Position numbers and translations under genes: made by a program
Notes under the pieces: model-generated
What the model was told of the DNA's origin: nothing
Database searches by the model: none
What the model saw: the letters and a program-made list of their open reading frames with translations, nothing else
Shown: positions 35,204 through 49,169 of the stretch, in pieces
How the letters are laid out: each line of letters starts with the position of its first letter
Position numbering within the stretch: position 1 is the first letter of the stretch
Assembly (NCBI GenBank): GCA_973895155.1
Contig: OZ316893.1
Span: 15,996,001-16,060,000 of the forward strand
Reading direction: 5' to 3'
Source: Marsupella aquatica
Taxonomy: Eukaryota > Marchantiophyta
DNA length: 64,000 bases

Positions 35204-38200
35204 TCTTCGTTTTCACAAATACATTCCAGTAGTCCATTCCGTCCCCGCTTCTCCTCAGATTATTAAAAACTTAGTCTTATTTGCATTCTTCCTTTTAACA
35301 ATGGTAGCTCTTCCTTTATTCCACCTCATAGGATGCAAGTCTAATAAGCTGGGCTAAGGAAGAATTTTTTCTCAATGGGAATACTTCTAGGGATTACTTC
35401 AAATAGATTTAGGTCCCAAAAGGGTGGATAATAAGTTACACTTCGCACCCTCGAGGTATGAGCCACGATTCATACTTTTTGTTGTGATATCTCAGTATTG
35501 CACAACTTGTGCTTGTAGTAAAACCTTGGCTGCGTTCTGATGACGTAAATCTATCAGGCCATGCATTGAGTCGTATCTTGCTTTCTCCCTAGATGATTCG
35601 ATCTGCCGAGCTGCCACGACTACTTGCATCGAGCTCCCTCTGGTTTCTCACTTTGACAAAGTTTGTGAATGCGTTGCGAGGCTGCCCAACTGCCTCAGCG
35701 ATCGGCCTTGGAAATAGCACGTCTCGTCGGCATCGAGAAATATGTCAGCATTCAGTTTTTATGGAATAACAACTGATTGGATGGACGGATGTAAATTTGT
35801 CAGAGGAGTGATGTAATGAAAGGAATCCCTAAGTGTACATGCCAGATAGTAGTGATACCCTAGTGCAACACTACAGGACAGTTCTGGTCATTTAGAAATC
35901 AAGCATGATCTAGGTTCATATATTGCTTAGAAAAATCACAAAGAACATGGTTATTCTAGAGAGAGATCGATAGTGAGAACAATACCCAGAGTCAGTCGGC
36001 TATTAAGTAAGGAGCGTTTTGCAAATTTTCGATGCCAGACCTTTTAGAATTACCCCTGGGTAAGCACTGCGCTAGACATTTTTTTAATGCGTCATCAGGG
36101 CTCTCAGGATCTTCCTTTATCACAATAATTATTATGTAGTTTATGATGAAAAAACGATCCCAGGATCTTCCTTTTTAACGGTTAAGTGCGTACTCTATCA
36201 AATCGGCTCTTTGGGTCTTCCTTTGAAATCGATGCTAGGATAGATCACCATGTTTGACCAAAGATCTGACTAAGCAGTTTTTGACACCCAGAAGATGTGG
36301 AGTACCCTACAATCGACTTTAAGTCCGTCGTGGAGTCTTGTTTCTAATGGTGAAGATGAACACGCATTGAAGGAGTGCACTACAGCTTTGTTATCATTCT
36401 TTGCCTTGCTCTCCTTAATTAGCATCATCGCCTATAATTTGCAGCTGACCATGATTTGGGGATGACGAAATATTTGCAGAATGATCTGTCGTGTGAAGCT
36501 AATGAATCCTTGCACCAGATGGAGGCTGGTTCAATTTTGTGCAATTACACTGATATGATTTCCCATCTTAGATGCCTTCCATTCAACTTATTCTTGATGT
36601 TCAAACGCTGATTTTGGCGAAAGCCCCGAACGTAATTTTAGGGTAAAGAAATTCAAAATGAATTCTTGAGGAAATGGACACTGTCGCTTGAGTAGACATT
36701 TGGTCGCCAGAGGTTGGGAGCAGCACCTTTCAGTTCAAAAATGGAGAAATCAGTTAATCACCCTTCAGAATTTTGATGCTCAATTTTATAGATTGAGAAA
36801 ATCTCATGCTCACCTTGATTCACTAACTCCTGTGCTATCTTCGCATCTGTTCAGCCATTTAACTTCTTGAAATGCAACTTGAGATATCTTGCAATGCAGG
36901 GGAAGGAAAATAATGTTTGTGCTATAGTCTACAGGGAACTGGTGATGGATATGACAGTGTATGTGATACCTGCAGCTCATCACTCTATTGGCATGAAACG
37001 CCAGAGTGATACCTTGAATTGGGAGCGTTTCCGTGGCAAAAGCTGAAGTGGGTCATAAAGTGGAATCTAGTCTGGAGACCGATGCATGTCGAAGCAGGAT
37101 TCCCTTTAAGGTTCTTCTGCCAACTAATCAAGATGCTTGTGTTTTTGAAGAGAATTGGAAGACGGATTAGTTTGAAGCTTTCTATGTGCCTACGGTTTAG
37201 CACGAGGTTGTACTGATATTTCTTTCAGGAGTCCTTCATGGTCATGGCGCAGGTCCTGATCAACTAGGTTACACAAAATCCCTTATTGAGGACAAAAGCC
37301 ATCGCCTGCCAGTGCTTTATAGTGGATTTGTCTTGTCCGTACTGCCTCTTTACTTGCTAACTAGCAGCTTGCAGTGGCAGGCAAGTTGACTCAGAAACAC
37401 CTCAGTCAACTTTCAGCGCTTCGTACTCTCGTGACCAGGGAGGGTGTTCCGGAGGACAGTTTTGTCTCTTCAAATGTTGAGTATTTTGTCTATTTCTCTA
37501 CCCCAAAAGAAAGGCATGTGATATAATGACAGTGGAGGTTGTTCATTCCAGATGAGTGTACAACTAAGTCACTTCGACAAGAAGATGTTCATCTGTGGGC
37601 CAACATGCCCGATAGAAAGTGGAAGAGTATGCATCCTGTTGAATACTTCACATTGAAGTGGTTCTTGTGGAAAGAAGATGAGAGGATATCCAGTTTTGGG
37701 AGATGGGGAGGCTGACCGTCTAATGTAAATACGCTTGACTGTTTTGTTTTTTCTTTGTGGGGTGGGGCCGCGGTGACTTGGAGAGTGAATGCTCTCCTTC
37801 AGGTCTTGGAGATAAATGATCAGCTTTTGCAAGGCGTTGTTAGCTGCTAAAAGGCTGAGGGACACCCAACAAATTCTGCATGCATCCATGGACCTTTCGC
37901 TCATCTAAATACGAGATTACATCTAACTATTTGTGATAATCTAGAAAAGTATTTCCTCTCGTGAGGATATTCTTCGCCCCTGACAAAGGACTTTGAAGTG
38001 CGAAGAATCCTCCAAAACGATTTCAGATTTCTGTCCACAACTGTGCAGTCAATGTACATTTGAACCAAATGTGATATGTCCCCTTTTCCATTTGTGATTG
38101 AATACTTTGTATGAGTTTGTTATGCGTCTTATGGCCATTGTAAAGTAGTGCCAGGCCCATAAAGTTGTCCATGATTGGATTGAAAATTTGCATCCTGAAG

Positions 38201-38650
38201 GTCAGTGATCTTGATGAGTGTGTGTGGTGTTGCTGATTAGGCCACAAGTTGCAAATAAGGGGGAGGTATCTAGTTGAGCTGGCTTTCTACCTAGTTTTAA
38301 GAAAAATGGGTGTTTCTCGTACTTTATTAACGGCTGAGGACGTGAGAGAGGAATGGAAGTTCTCCGGTTGATCCTCCTTTATCTGCACAAATTTAATCGT
38401 CTTCGAGACCATGTTTTCTTTTCTAGAATGCGCTCCATACAGAAGGACTGAGGAGATAGAAGTCATGCATGCAGACACTGTAATGGGAAATGTAAGAGCT
38501 TCCTGTGCTTTAATGATCACTCATGAGGGAGACTCAGTTCCAAAGGCAAGAGAACCAAATGAAGGGGGGGAAACAAGGGGAAAGCCCCATGAAATCCAAT
38601 TGCCCTACAATAGTAAACTAAAATCCACAGGCTACAACCTTACGGTGGCA
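35204..38650. other. Gene-free interval downstream of the SPL7-type gene
   Basis: This includes the 3' UTR of the SPL7-type gene; its end is not determined. A minus-strand open stretch at 38023-38290 has retroelement-like flavour (cysteine/tryptophan-containing, ending ..LTAQLWTEI), but I cannot assign it to a family. No other coding region is supported. Confidence 0.35.
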
Positions 38651-41600
38651 AATTGAAAAGCCTAATAGAGCTCCTTTTCACAAAGACAAATATAACTAGA
38701 GTCCCTAAAACCAACAGTCTTGGCCCTTTGAAAAATAGTGCATGACTGCCTTTGGTGCAACAAACACTTGTCTGAAATATCTCATGAGGACAGAAATGGG
38801 GGATAAGGCCTCCACTCTACACAAAAGACCACACATGCCTGCAAGAATCACACAAACCAAGAGGTGATTGAGCTACAATGCTAGCATAAGTACCTCACAT
38901 AACACACTGGTTATTTTGCAAATTTCCCAAGTTATATTTCAAGAGACGGCCCTCTCATGCTTTGTGATAGCAACCAAATGTTCCATGTGCCTATTGGTGC
39001 ACTGGGAGCTTAGTTGTCAACAAACATGAACAAACTGCCCCAACTAGGGCCCTTTTCCACTTGGCCTTGCCCGGCCTAACATGCACATGCAAACTAAGCA
39101 CCTACTTAAGTAATCCTCCTCTCCACAATCATTATGAAAGTAAGGAAATTTTTATTCATCAGAGTGTAGACTGATCCATGATCTCTCAACCATTTCAGTG
39201 ACTGACTAGGATCCATACCATGCCCCTGATTTTGGGCCTAGTGACCTAAGGTTATTTGTGTGCTGGAGCGTGGCATTTGGTGACCAGTCTTTTGCCCCCG
39301 AAGCTTCTACACATATTGGAGGGAAAACAATTTAAGATATTGAGACTTTTGGCGGGCCTTTCTATCCTGTTGTTAGCATTAGATTAAATAGATAATGCTT
39401 GGTTTGAGGTGGAGAAGGGTATCTGACAAGCAAGTTGGTCAACAAAGCAAAGCCCTAAGTAAGCCTAACTAAGAGCCATCTCACAATCCTTGGCAAAACC
39501 CCCTTAACCGCAAGTTGTGGTGAAACATTGTTTTCACTTTAACTTACTCGTTACATAGAAAGTGTAGTGTTCCTAAACGTTAGTTAGTATTGGAGAATAT
39601 GCAGGGTGTACGGTGAACTTCTGTCCTCAAACGTGGCCTCAAACGTTCTTCTCAAGAGAAATCAAGGCAAGAAACATGATTACAAAGCAAGATGCAAACT
39701 TTTAATTGCCACTTTGCTATGCTTAAGGGCTAGTTACTCACCTCGAGACAGAGTCAGGGCTTGAAAATGGCACTTTTTGAAAGGGCTAATTAGTTGTAAG
39801 AGCCACTTTTGGAAAGATCAGGTCCATGTGGAATTAACCCTAGATCAATCACAAGTGGTCCAAGGTACTTCCTGTTTCAAAAGACCTCTTGTAGGCATGG
39901 CTTGACTTTCAGAATATTTACAATACCTTTCACTTATTATTTAGGGATGCACAATTTTCCACACCATAGGAAGAAATGCTAAAGTTACTATACAAAAACT
40001 TTGCTTGGGTAAGTTTTTCCCCAAGGTCCAAAGGTCTCAACCAGGGGGAGAGTTATTTCATGTCAGAGAAAAGGCCCAAAACCAAGCATATCATGTTGTT
40101 CATATTTCTCGTAACAATTGAACTGGACCCACATACTAGTTGGAATTTTGATTTAGGAAACTCAAAATGTGGGAAAACTAAGGTGAAAGGGAAGATAAGT
40201 GAAGTTGTCACTCTTGAAAGCTTATAGTCACTCAGCACAAAAAAATTGAAATTACTGGCAGGATTACTGGAGAGCATTAGAAAGTAGCGCAAAATTCAGT
40301 GTAGAGGGTAGGGAATTCCCAACAGCATTTGCAAAACAGATGAAATTGAAAAAAGAAAATTCAATAATTCATGCGAATTTGACCATGATTGATTCTGAAA
40401 ATTCCAAAGTGAATATATCAACGTGATATTAAGTGACATCGGCGATAAAGTACAAGAAACCTACATTAGAAACCTCATTGGCCTACTCAACCGCACCAGG
40501 ATCTTTATTGTATGTTTTGGTGGAACCCTGTTCACGCTCAACAGTGTTGAACGTCGCTACCTACACACAGGTAGTAATTTTCCAGAACAGTAAGCAGAGA
40601 ACATTATAAATTTACTATTCATACTTTGTCCCATCACTTTAACTGTACAAGGCGTAGAAGCTATTGTGGATCTCATCAAATTTATAGGGTGTGCAATAGC
40701 TTCACCGACTGAGGTTTTGATGAGGATTATTCAAGGAGCTGAATAGGACCCCACTCAAAATAACATCTTTTACTCAGATTTAGATTGACTTCAAAACGTA
40801 AAAGTAGCACTCTCTCTTTTTCCTAATGCTACAGGTGCTTAACTAACAGTGACTGGCAATAGGAGACACAAAGGAACCACACCGGGTTTTCCCCTCTAAA
40901 CTCTAGACACAAATCCTTGTTCAAGCAAACTAATGGTAGGTTTTGTTTGGAGTTGCTTGCACCTTGAATGTGAGCTCTTGGTCCATGTCCCTTTTGTTGA
41001 GAGGGTCCTATTGTCTAATTACACAATGGTACACTACACAAATTTGTTGTCTGTCCTCAAGGATATTGTGACTGCGGCAGCAAACAGCTTTAGTGGTACC
41101 AAGAAAAATTTCCTGATACCAGCACAAATGATGGTCAAAAAACATACCATTTAAACTCTCATTTTCCAAAATATTACAAAACATGACATCTTCTTGCTAG
41201 CGCCAGGTAATATGATGTTGACTTAAAAAAAAATTCTTTTCATTTCCAGAAATTCCAAATTAAAAAAAAATCTCAAAGAATTGTACCACTCATTTTCCTA
41301 TTTGTTGTTACTATTATTTCTTGTTTCTTGTTGTTTGTAAATACCTTGTACTCAGAAGACAATGAATGCAAGGTCAATCTTCTTCATGCGTATTCCAATG
41401 AATGTTCTTCATACATGAAATGTGGATTGTCCTTTCCCTTCCTTCATTCTCTGTTCATCATTTTGCAAGATGGCTGATCAAAGTATAATTTGATCTAGTT
41501 GCCTTAATGTTGCCCCCTAAATCTGTCGTGCACATACACATCGTTACACAACATGCATCGTTTGTCACATACATCCGATCCAGACATAGTCACAATGTCA

Positions 41601-44600
41601 CATCACAAACACAAGAGAATGGAATACAAGTGGAACTCATGTTCACACATGTCCAAAACCCACAATAATCTTTTCAAGTGCAGAAAATGCAATAACAATC
41701 GACGCCAATCCGACAACGATCCGTCCAATGCGATCACACACGTATGTCAAGCCCAACGCACCTTGTGCTTCAAGGAATCCACGTTACATAAGAGAGCTCT
41801 CAGCCACCATAGCTAAGCTCTCAACTTCAGGCTCAACATCGAAAGATAACCCTTTCGATGCCTCACAAGAGAGAACTACCCTCTCACACAAACCTAATAG
41901 AACCTTATCTTCTCATATAGCACACATACTAAACATACGGATCTAGATAGTACGATACACTCTAACACTGCCTAGAATGGTGTGACAAATCTCACTGGTT
42001 CTATTCGTTCACACTTCCATTGCGCCCCAGAAAATGACTAACCAATCACAACAAATTGCCACAAACTCCGCCTGAGGTTTACACACAATGAGGGTCACAA
42101 GGTTTCAGGCAGTTTCACGAAGTGGTAATTTGTTGCCCATGCTCAAACAACTCAGGGCAGTTGGCAAACGTGTATAATCATTTTTCAGTTGATTTATAAT
42201 ATTTAACCACCCTTTTGCTTATTGGAAATGGAGAAAATGATCTCAAGAAAGTCTCAAACTGAGGTGATAGAATGGATACTAGAGAACATAATGGCATGGC
42301 AAACTTTGAGCTTAACCAAGATATATATTTTTCAAAAACTATGAAACAAGTCTGCCAAACCCAATAATTTCACTTGGTAGGGGTGCTTAAAAAAACTAAT
42401 TAGGATGTCCTTTCCAGAACTAGTTGGTTCTTTTTTCTTTCCAGTGTAAACGGGCTGATGACTTAATGTAGTCTATGGGGATGGGCATGGAAAAGATGGT
42501 TGTCCATCAGTGCTCCAGTTTCTAGTATATGTACTAAGGTGAGTTGGGATCTATTTTCTTCCTTCCTTCAAAAACAAGCAAAAGGATCGCTACTTGACTC
42601 TAATGTTGTGGTTGATGGACTTTGTTTTTTTGTTTTTTGTCTTTTTCGAACAGGAACCCCGCCTTAGCCACGGAACTGGGTGGACTTTGCTCTTTTCTGC
42701 TCTTTGTGTGTTGTGTTCCACATGTCTAATTGCAATGAGTAAACAAAAGGGGGACTCTCCCCCTAGTTCTTGGCAAATCTGAACCTAGGATGGACCAAGA
42801 CATTGTCTGTCAAACGTGGATGAACTAACAACGCTCTGATGGACTTTCTTAGAACTTTCAAATGGACTCGGACAGCAATTTTACACTTTTGACTCAAATG
42901 TGGCCTGTAAACAATCTCCTGGCATTTTTGCCACTTTTAGTTTGTTTACCTGGTGTTCTGTGCATCGGCTACTGGTGCTCGAACCACTTGTTTACACAGG
43001 CAAAGAACCAGAATCCATCTCTGCTGAGAATTGCACCAAATTGACCCCGTGCTCAGTGCAAAGTTGGATTGCTCAACCATGTTTCTTGGAGAAGGATGCA
43101 GCTTCTTGGCCTTGCTATGGCCTCAGCCCAATTGGAATTGAGCCAGACGGGTCAGCGAGCTGGAAGGTGCCATCAGAAATATTTGTGCCACTCCATTGCT
43201 CCCATAAAGCAAATTTGAGCTGGCTGCCCGCTTCAGAAAATTGTCACTCCGTCACCAATTTTGCAAATACTTAGGGCATTTTTAAGAATGTGACTTGATA
43301 TCTTGATGATTTTACTCAATAGGGCCGTGAAGTTGTCAACTCCTTTGTGACTGAAATTCTTTGTGACTGGAGATGGAATTTGACGATCCAATTTCCTCCT
43401 TTGTGACTCAAATTCCATCCAAAACACAGGCAGTCCCTTTTCTTTTTCAGTGTAAGCTCGCTAATCACCTTTCGCAGTCCGTTGAATTGCCAAATTCCAT
43501 CCAAAATGCAGGCAGATCCTGTCTTTTCAGTGTAAACTCGCTAATCACTTTACGCAGTCCCAGTGGATGGGCAGGGACAACATCTGGATCTATCCAGGTT
43601 TCTGCTTGGTTTCTTGGAAACAGTGTCCAAATCCCAATTCTGGGGTTTCTGAGATTTTTACCACTTTAGTAGATGCGCCCTCTTTCCTTGAGTGTGAATG
43701 ACGCTCTCCTTTTCAACCCAACAAGCTAACAAAACCTTGCACAAGTCAGAAAGGTGATCCAATTCTACCCGAATAACTCCATTGGAAAAGGAGGAGTTGG
43801 TGAGACGACCGTGGGAATCTTTAAAAATCAACTTTGGTGACGTATTCATTGAATAAGTTTTAAATGTCAAACTGGTGGGCCTGCCCATATCTCTTAAATC
43901 TTCCCTTGTAGTGACAGTGCTCCCCGACAACGCTGCAAACGATTTAACAAAATGTCAAATATTTTAAGGACAAACAATGGATTCTTCTTGGATTTGGGTG
44001 TGGGTGTGGGGTGCGTAGAGAGATTCGAACGAAGCATTTCGTCGAGCATTAAAGCGACAAGCTTGAAAGTTCAACCTCGCCTGAAGGCTTACTATCTTTT
44101 TTGTGTCACGAATCTACTGTCATAGAAACTCCACTTTTTTGTTGAGTCAATGTACAGAGTTGAAGTTATAAGCTGTTGCGTGGGTGCAGCGCTGGCGCAC
44201 CAGGGAGCTCAACCTTTGCCATGCAGTCAAATCGGTACTGATTAGTTACTTGTTCCTAGACTTCCTACAAAAGATCGTGTACAAACATGGGTATCGGTAC
44301 CATGCGAGCAAACACGAATTTTCCTGTTGTGAGAAAAACCCTTGACTGGCATTTCGCATATTTTTTTCTCTTGAAAAAGGAAAAGCACGAAGTAGATACC
44401 ACTCCCCTAGCAAACTTGATCACTCCTTAGCCAAAATTTCCATTTTTTTCAGAAAACCTAACTTTTTTACTCGTTTTCGGACAAGCAAACTGGCTGGTCA
44501 TGTGTACTGTTACAAATGCATTAAAACTCCTAAATTTTTCCAAAAGAACATGCGAATAAGAGATACCTTTCCTCTCTGGCGAAAATTGTTCTTTGCTCGC

Positions 44601-45552
44601 ATCTTACAAGCCCACTCTACTAGATTGGCAGTATTGTAAAAGGCTCAACAGGAGTACGGTCGTTGATTTGTCGTCTGAACAGTGATGTCAACGTTGGTGC
44701 TCGCTACAATCTGATAATGAAAGTAGTTGCCACACTTGAGGCACGAGTCTGACTGTAGTGAGAAACAGAGCCAATATCAGAGGTAGAATTATATTCACAT
44801 GGCATGGCATGACATGTCAACCTCTGCTGAAGGTGGTGGTCCCTGCAAGTGCAGACTAAGGTCTTGCACACGTAAGGAATCCAATTCCGACCTCACCTTT
44901 TGGTTAATCTCGATCTACATCTAGCCATGGCAGTCTACACAACATACAAATACAATGACTTGAGAGCACACTCCACCGCCACCCCCACCTGCTATATATT
45001 CCCCAGCAAATGCACATGACCAGCTGATCGATTATTCCTTCTTTCTAAGTGTACAGTTGGATGTATATACCTGGTCTCCAAATCAGTACCATTGGCGTTC
45101 ATTCCCATCCTCGCATCAATCCATTGGTTGTCCATTATTCTTAACCTCATAAACAGAAAAACGTATTTCCTAAGGTATCAAGCTACTTGTTGATTTTGGA
45201 GTAGGTGAGGTGACATTCTAGGATGGTTTGGAATTTCCCGCATGTAAAGGAGTACAATGGAGAGAATGCGGGAGAGAATGTTTCCAACATGTGAACCTGT
45301 GCATGGATAATTGGACGACCATCTCGATTAGTGAAACTATTAATCTACAGAAGGGACACTTGTCACTCTCGGGGACTACATTTTTCCAACCCATGGGCCA
45401 TACATGTAGGCATAGGCTTCGTCATGAAGCTAATCTGGACCCAAAGGATCAACTTACACTATTCTGGGACCCTGGTGGATTAGAAGATAGTGGTCAAAGA
45501 ACTTCAAAATTTCCAACCTTCTCATTGGCTACATGTTTTACTAAGCAACTCT
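38651..45552. other. Long gene-free A/T-rich interval
   Basis: No coding region is supported in about 6.9 kb. Short open frames (for example 40933-41154, 42594-42782, 42900-43274, 45228-45593) have no recognisable domain. One local duplication is described separately at 43409-43561. A T-arm-like gttcgaatctc on the minus strand at about 44013 is not part of a foldable tRNA. Confidence 0.4.
43409..43561. repeat. ~80-bp tandem duplication
   Basis: Two copies, 43409-43490 and 43491-43561, share caaattccatccaaaa, gcaggcag, ttttcagtgtaa and ctcgctaatcac. The second copy is 11 bp shorter. A weaker single match (ttccagtgtaaacgggctgatgac) lies near 42440. Confidence 0.8.
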
Positions 45553-45965
45553 TGTTAGGTTATGCCTCTATTATAACCTATTTACTTCCATAGTACTAGT
45601 TAGACTTTAGCAGACTAGGATAGGACTCGTTTGAGTTCCAAGCTCTGATAGACCATGGGATGGGGTATACCCAAGAGGAACCCAAATGTGTGCCGCACAA
45701 TTGAGAGTTCAGTCTTCTATCAAATGTGTTGAGGTGGAGGGTGAGAGAGAGATCAGGTCATAGTGGAGCTTGTGGAGCTAGGCTATGGTGGATGTTAAGT
45801 TCATATTGATTCTTCTCTCACGGTCGTGGACGTAGCCCAGACGGGGTGAACCACGTGCTCTCTTTGTCGGTGTTGATTTGTGTTGTATATATGCCAGTTC
45901 CTTTGCTGTCATGTTGTTCGATTATATACTCAACAAATATGATCAGAGTTGGAATCGTGAGCAGT
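45553..45965 (+). mobile_element. Copia-type LTR fragment with adjoining primer-binding-like site
   Basis: The block 45553-45935 starts tgttaggttatg and ends ..tatactcaaca, the TG..CA form of LTRs. It contains ggtcgtggacgtagcccag..gaaccacgt, a phrase shared with the Copia LTR at 60.9-61.3 kb (cgtggacgtagcctc..gaaccacgt). Directly after it, atatgatcagagttggaatc resembles the plant initiator-Met primer-binding site (TGGTATCAGAGC). It reads as a 5' LTR plus primer-binding site of a plus-strand element whose interior is lost. The 5-bp flanks do not match. Confidence 0.45.
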
Positions 45966-46502
45966 TGATGGTTTGGAATTTCCATGACCAATTTATGATG
46001 TTTTGGTGGGCACTTGGGGGGTCACTATATGAAGGGTCATACATCACGTGCGACGGTTTGGGTCATTTATGACCCCCGTAAGTCACTTTCTAGAAAGTTG
46101 TACGGCACCAATCATGTGATGACACGTATGCATTTTGCAATTAAACAACCCTATATTTCCATAGAAGACTTAATAAGTCTTCCGCCAAAACCATTTAAAT
46201 GACTCTATACTTCGTCGCACATGATATGCCACTTCCATGGAAGTGACCTCCCCGAGGGTGGGCAGTTACTTGAATCATTGAGCTGATGAAATTGTTGTTC
46301 TTGGTTCAGAAAACAAAAATTTATGCTGGCAAGAAGTTCACACAAGATCAAGAAATTTTGTTTTGGATTTTTCACAGTTTTTTCACCATTTTTTTGTGGT
46401 GGTTTTTAATTCCTGAAAAATTGAGGCGTTGACGGGTGCAATCAAATTTTTCTTGATGGGGTTGTGATCTTGGCAATCTTTGCTCAAGGTGGAGTAAAAG
46501 TT

Positions 46503-49164
46503 TCATGCAACGGGACAGTAGCAATTGGCCGCTCTTTTGCATCTGTTGAATTCTGCATCAACACTCAACAATGGCAGAACCTCTACTACTTTCTTCCAGT
46601 CGGTATCTGACGGAAAATTCCTTGCATCCTTGCTAAAGTAGTATTCTTCAATAAGAGACTTGAGCTTCCTCACTCTTTTCACATCCTTTGCAAGCTCCTC
46701 TATTGAGGGGATGTCAGATTTATTTGTGGCATCTTTCTTCAGCAATGCCTTTCCTGACTTCACCTGTGTCAAGATTTTTGTGATGTCTTTGTGTGAGATC
46801 AACTCACCATCAAAGGGACAAAACATGGCAACGGTAATTGCTTTTTTGGACTTGTCATTTCCTTCCACCCCAGCTCCATCAGGAAGTTTCCCATGCAACC
46901 ACATCTCACATACTAAACGCCACAACTCAAAAAGATCGTTGTCCGCAAAAAGTAGCCAGTATACATTTCGCAAGTCCTTCCTCCCCATAGACATTCTTGC
47001 CAAAGCCAACCAATCCTACAATCCAAAAGGAAAGCTAGTTAGTTATCCCCAACTCAAGCGTTGGAAACAAATAGGATTCTAATGTGCAATAATAGTTTTG
47101 GATTCAGATGGTCTCAATCAAAAACAAAACTCAAACCAAACATTCCAAAAATTCCAATACTCTGTGACAAATCGTGTCGGACTGAGACCATCCAAATCCA
47201 AAATAGAGTTACTCTCTATGGTAGAGAAATACACACAAAGCAATCACATTTCTTACCTGAAATTTTTGGTTGTCTTGAGCATTTGTTTTGTTGTCGCCGT
47301 GTTTTGGTTTGTTTGGTCTTCCACATTCAACAAACTACCGCCTCGCATGGACAACTGTATCTTAAAGCACGGTTGAAACACCACTGTGCTATTGATGGCA
47401 TTTGATCTCATGGAGTGTTCAACAAGAATTGTAGACGATGTGCGATCAGACAATATTCTGGATTTCCTGAATTCTAACTTCTTGGCCAACTGGGTGAGCT
47501 TGGCATCCTTCTTTGCCCAATCACGAATCCATCTCACAGCTCTCGCAGAGTGCTGACCACTAACGGCCAGAAATTGGACCTCGCCCTTTTTCACTCCGGC
47601 CAAAAAATCCTTCCGGTCCAACTCCGTATTCTTATAGTGGAGTACCTTTCTTCGCTTGGCGTTAAAAGGAATCAAATCCGCAACATGTGGCTCGTGCCCA
47701 GGTGTTTTGACCATGGAATAAGCAATGTCTTGCACATGATCAGAATTCATCATCCGATAGCACAGTCTCGCTGGTGCTGGAAAAATACTTTCGACCAAGA
47801 TCAGAAAAATTCCATTTATCCCAAAAGTATAGTACTGCTCCATTTGTTGCAGAACCTCATTCCCTTCTAAGACATTTTTCTCCTCTGGAGCATGTGGCAT
47901 ATCACCCTCATCTTCAGCATGTAACAAAAAATCTACAGCCAGGAGTTGAATCCATGACTATGGTGTCTTTTTTGTTTCTTCTTTTCCCTCAACTTCTTTT
48001 CGACTGGAAGCTTCTTCTTCTCCACCGGAGTCGAGATCTTCTTCTCAACTGAAGCAGGTTTCTTGACCGGAAGCTTCTTCTCCCTCTGCTTTTGCTTCCC
48101 TGTCACTCTCTCCATGGTTGTTGCTAGAGTAGTTTGTGTTGTCTCCGTCATAGTTGTTGGAGTTCCTTTGGCTGGCATAGACTCAATTATGTTCCGTGCT
48201 TGTGTACTTTTCCTCAATTTCACCAAAGACTCTACCCATAGATTTTCTTTTTCCAGGTCAAGCGTTTCTGCAAAGGCTAGTGCCTTGTTGGTCCAAACAT
48301 TTGAGTCTGGTGATAACAAACCTGCTTTCTCAAGCAAATTGTTTAGAGTCCATGTGGCTAGAAGAAAGAACTTTGATGGCAGGGTTGTTTAGAATTTTGA
48401 GTTTCAAATAAAGAAACCCATAAAGAATGTCCAATGGAAGCATTCCCTTCAGTCCTCCAATAATCTTCTCCTTTGTGTAGGATTTTGGAAAGAATCCCAT
48501 CGATAACACACTTAATTCCCCACTTGCATACCATTCCACATTGAACTTGACCGAGAATGCCTTTGACGGGAGCTGCAATTTTGCCCACCTCATCATGTCA
48601 GCCACCTCTACAATGATAGAATTCATTCTTCTTCCTATCATTCCCACAGAGACCATGGGTCCAATGACCAATGTTTGATTGTTGCCTGTCCTGATCTTGA
48701 CACACAAGATTGGATCCTGGCAATTAGTTGACTGCAGCCAGAAATTTACTTGTGAGAACTCAAGTCCCCACCAAAATCCTGGATCGCGGTCCTCCAAAAT
48801 GAGCCCATCATCATAATCTGCCGCTAAAATGGCGAGATTTGTATTCACCAGATCACTCTTTGCATTGGAGAGTGTAAATTCATATTAGACTTCAAATCCA
48901 TGAAATTAGTTTCAAGAAATCACTGACAAAGTGAGATTGAGGGCTCTTGGATTTGGATGGTCCGAATCCAATGACTCAATATGCATGAATAAACCTCTAG
49001 AAACTTACTTTGGACTTGTGATTGAAATTTTGGGAATCCACAAGCGCTATGGCCACAAGATCACCAACAGAGGAGAGATCCAAGTCGTCGGATTCTTCCG
49101 CTAGGTTTTCTTGGCAACTTCCATTTTTTAGAGTGACACGTGGCAGGATATAGTGATGACACAT
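46503..49164 (-). pseudogene. Three-exon gene of unknown function with apparent frameshifts
   Basis: Exon 1 runs 49164-49009 (ATG, 52 codons), donor aaa|gtaagt. Exon 2 runs 48857-47257, acceptor gcaaag|, donor cag|gtaaga. Exon 3 runs 47015-46503, acceptor ttgtag|. Exon 2 reads well only if the frame shifts near 48340, near 47935 and near 47285, so the copy looks damaged. If these shifts are sequencing errors it would be a gene of about 770 residues. Order: N-terminal domain, a KIIGGLKGMLPLDILYGFL segment, a lysine-rich linker (about 48130-47960), then a domain containing FLAVSGQHSARAVRWI. That motif resembles the GxHR-type core of ParB/sulfiredoxin-like domains, but the match is weak. A pyrimidine-rich leader (49170-49325 on this strand) precedes the ATG. 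I do not recognise the family. Confidence 0.5.
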
Positions 49165-49169
49165 CAAGA

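Noticed and set aside
43985-44105. A possible tRNA on the minus strand, from a gttcgaatctc T-loop-like string.
   Set aside because: The T stem does not pair, the acceptor ends do not match, and no anticodon arm forms.
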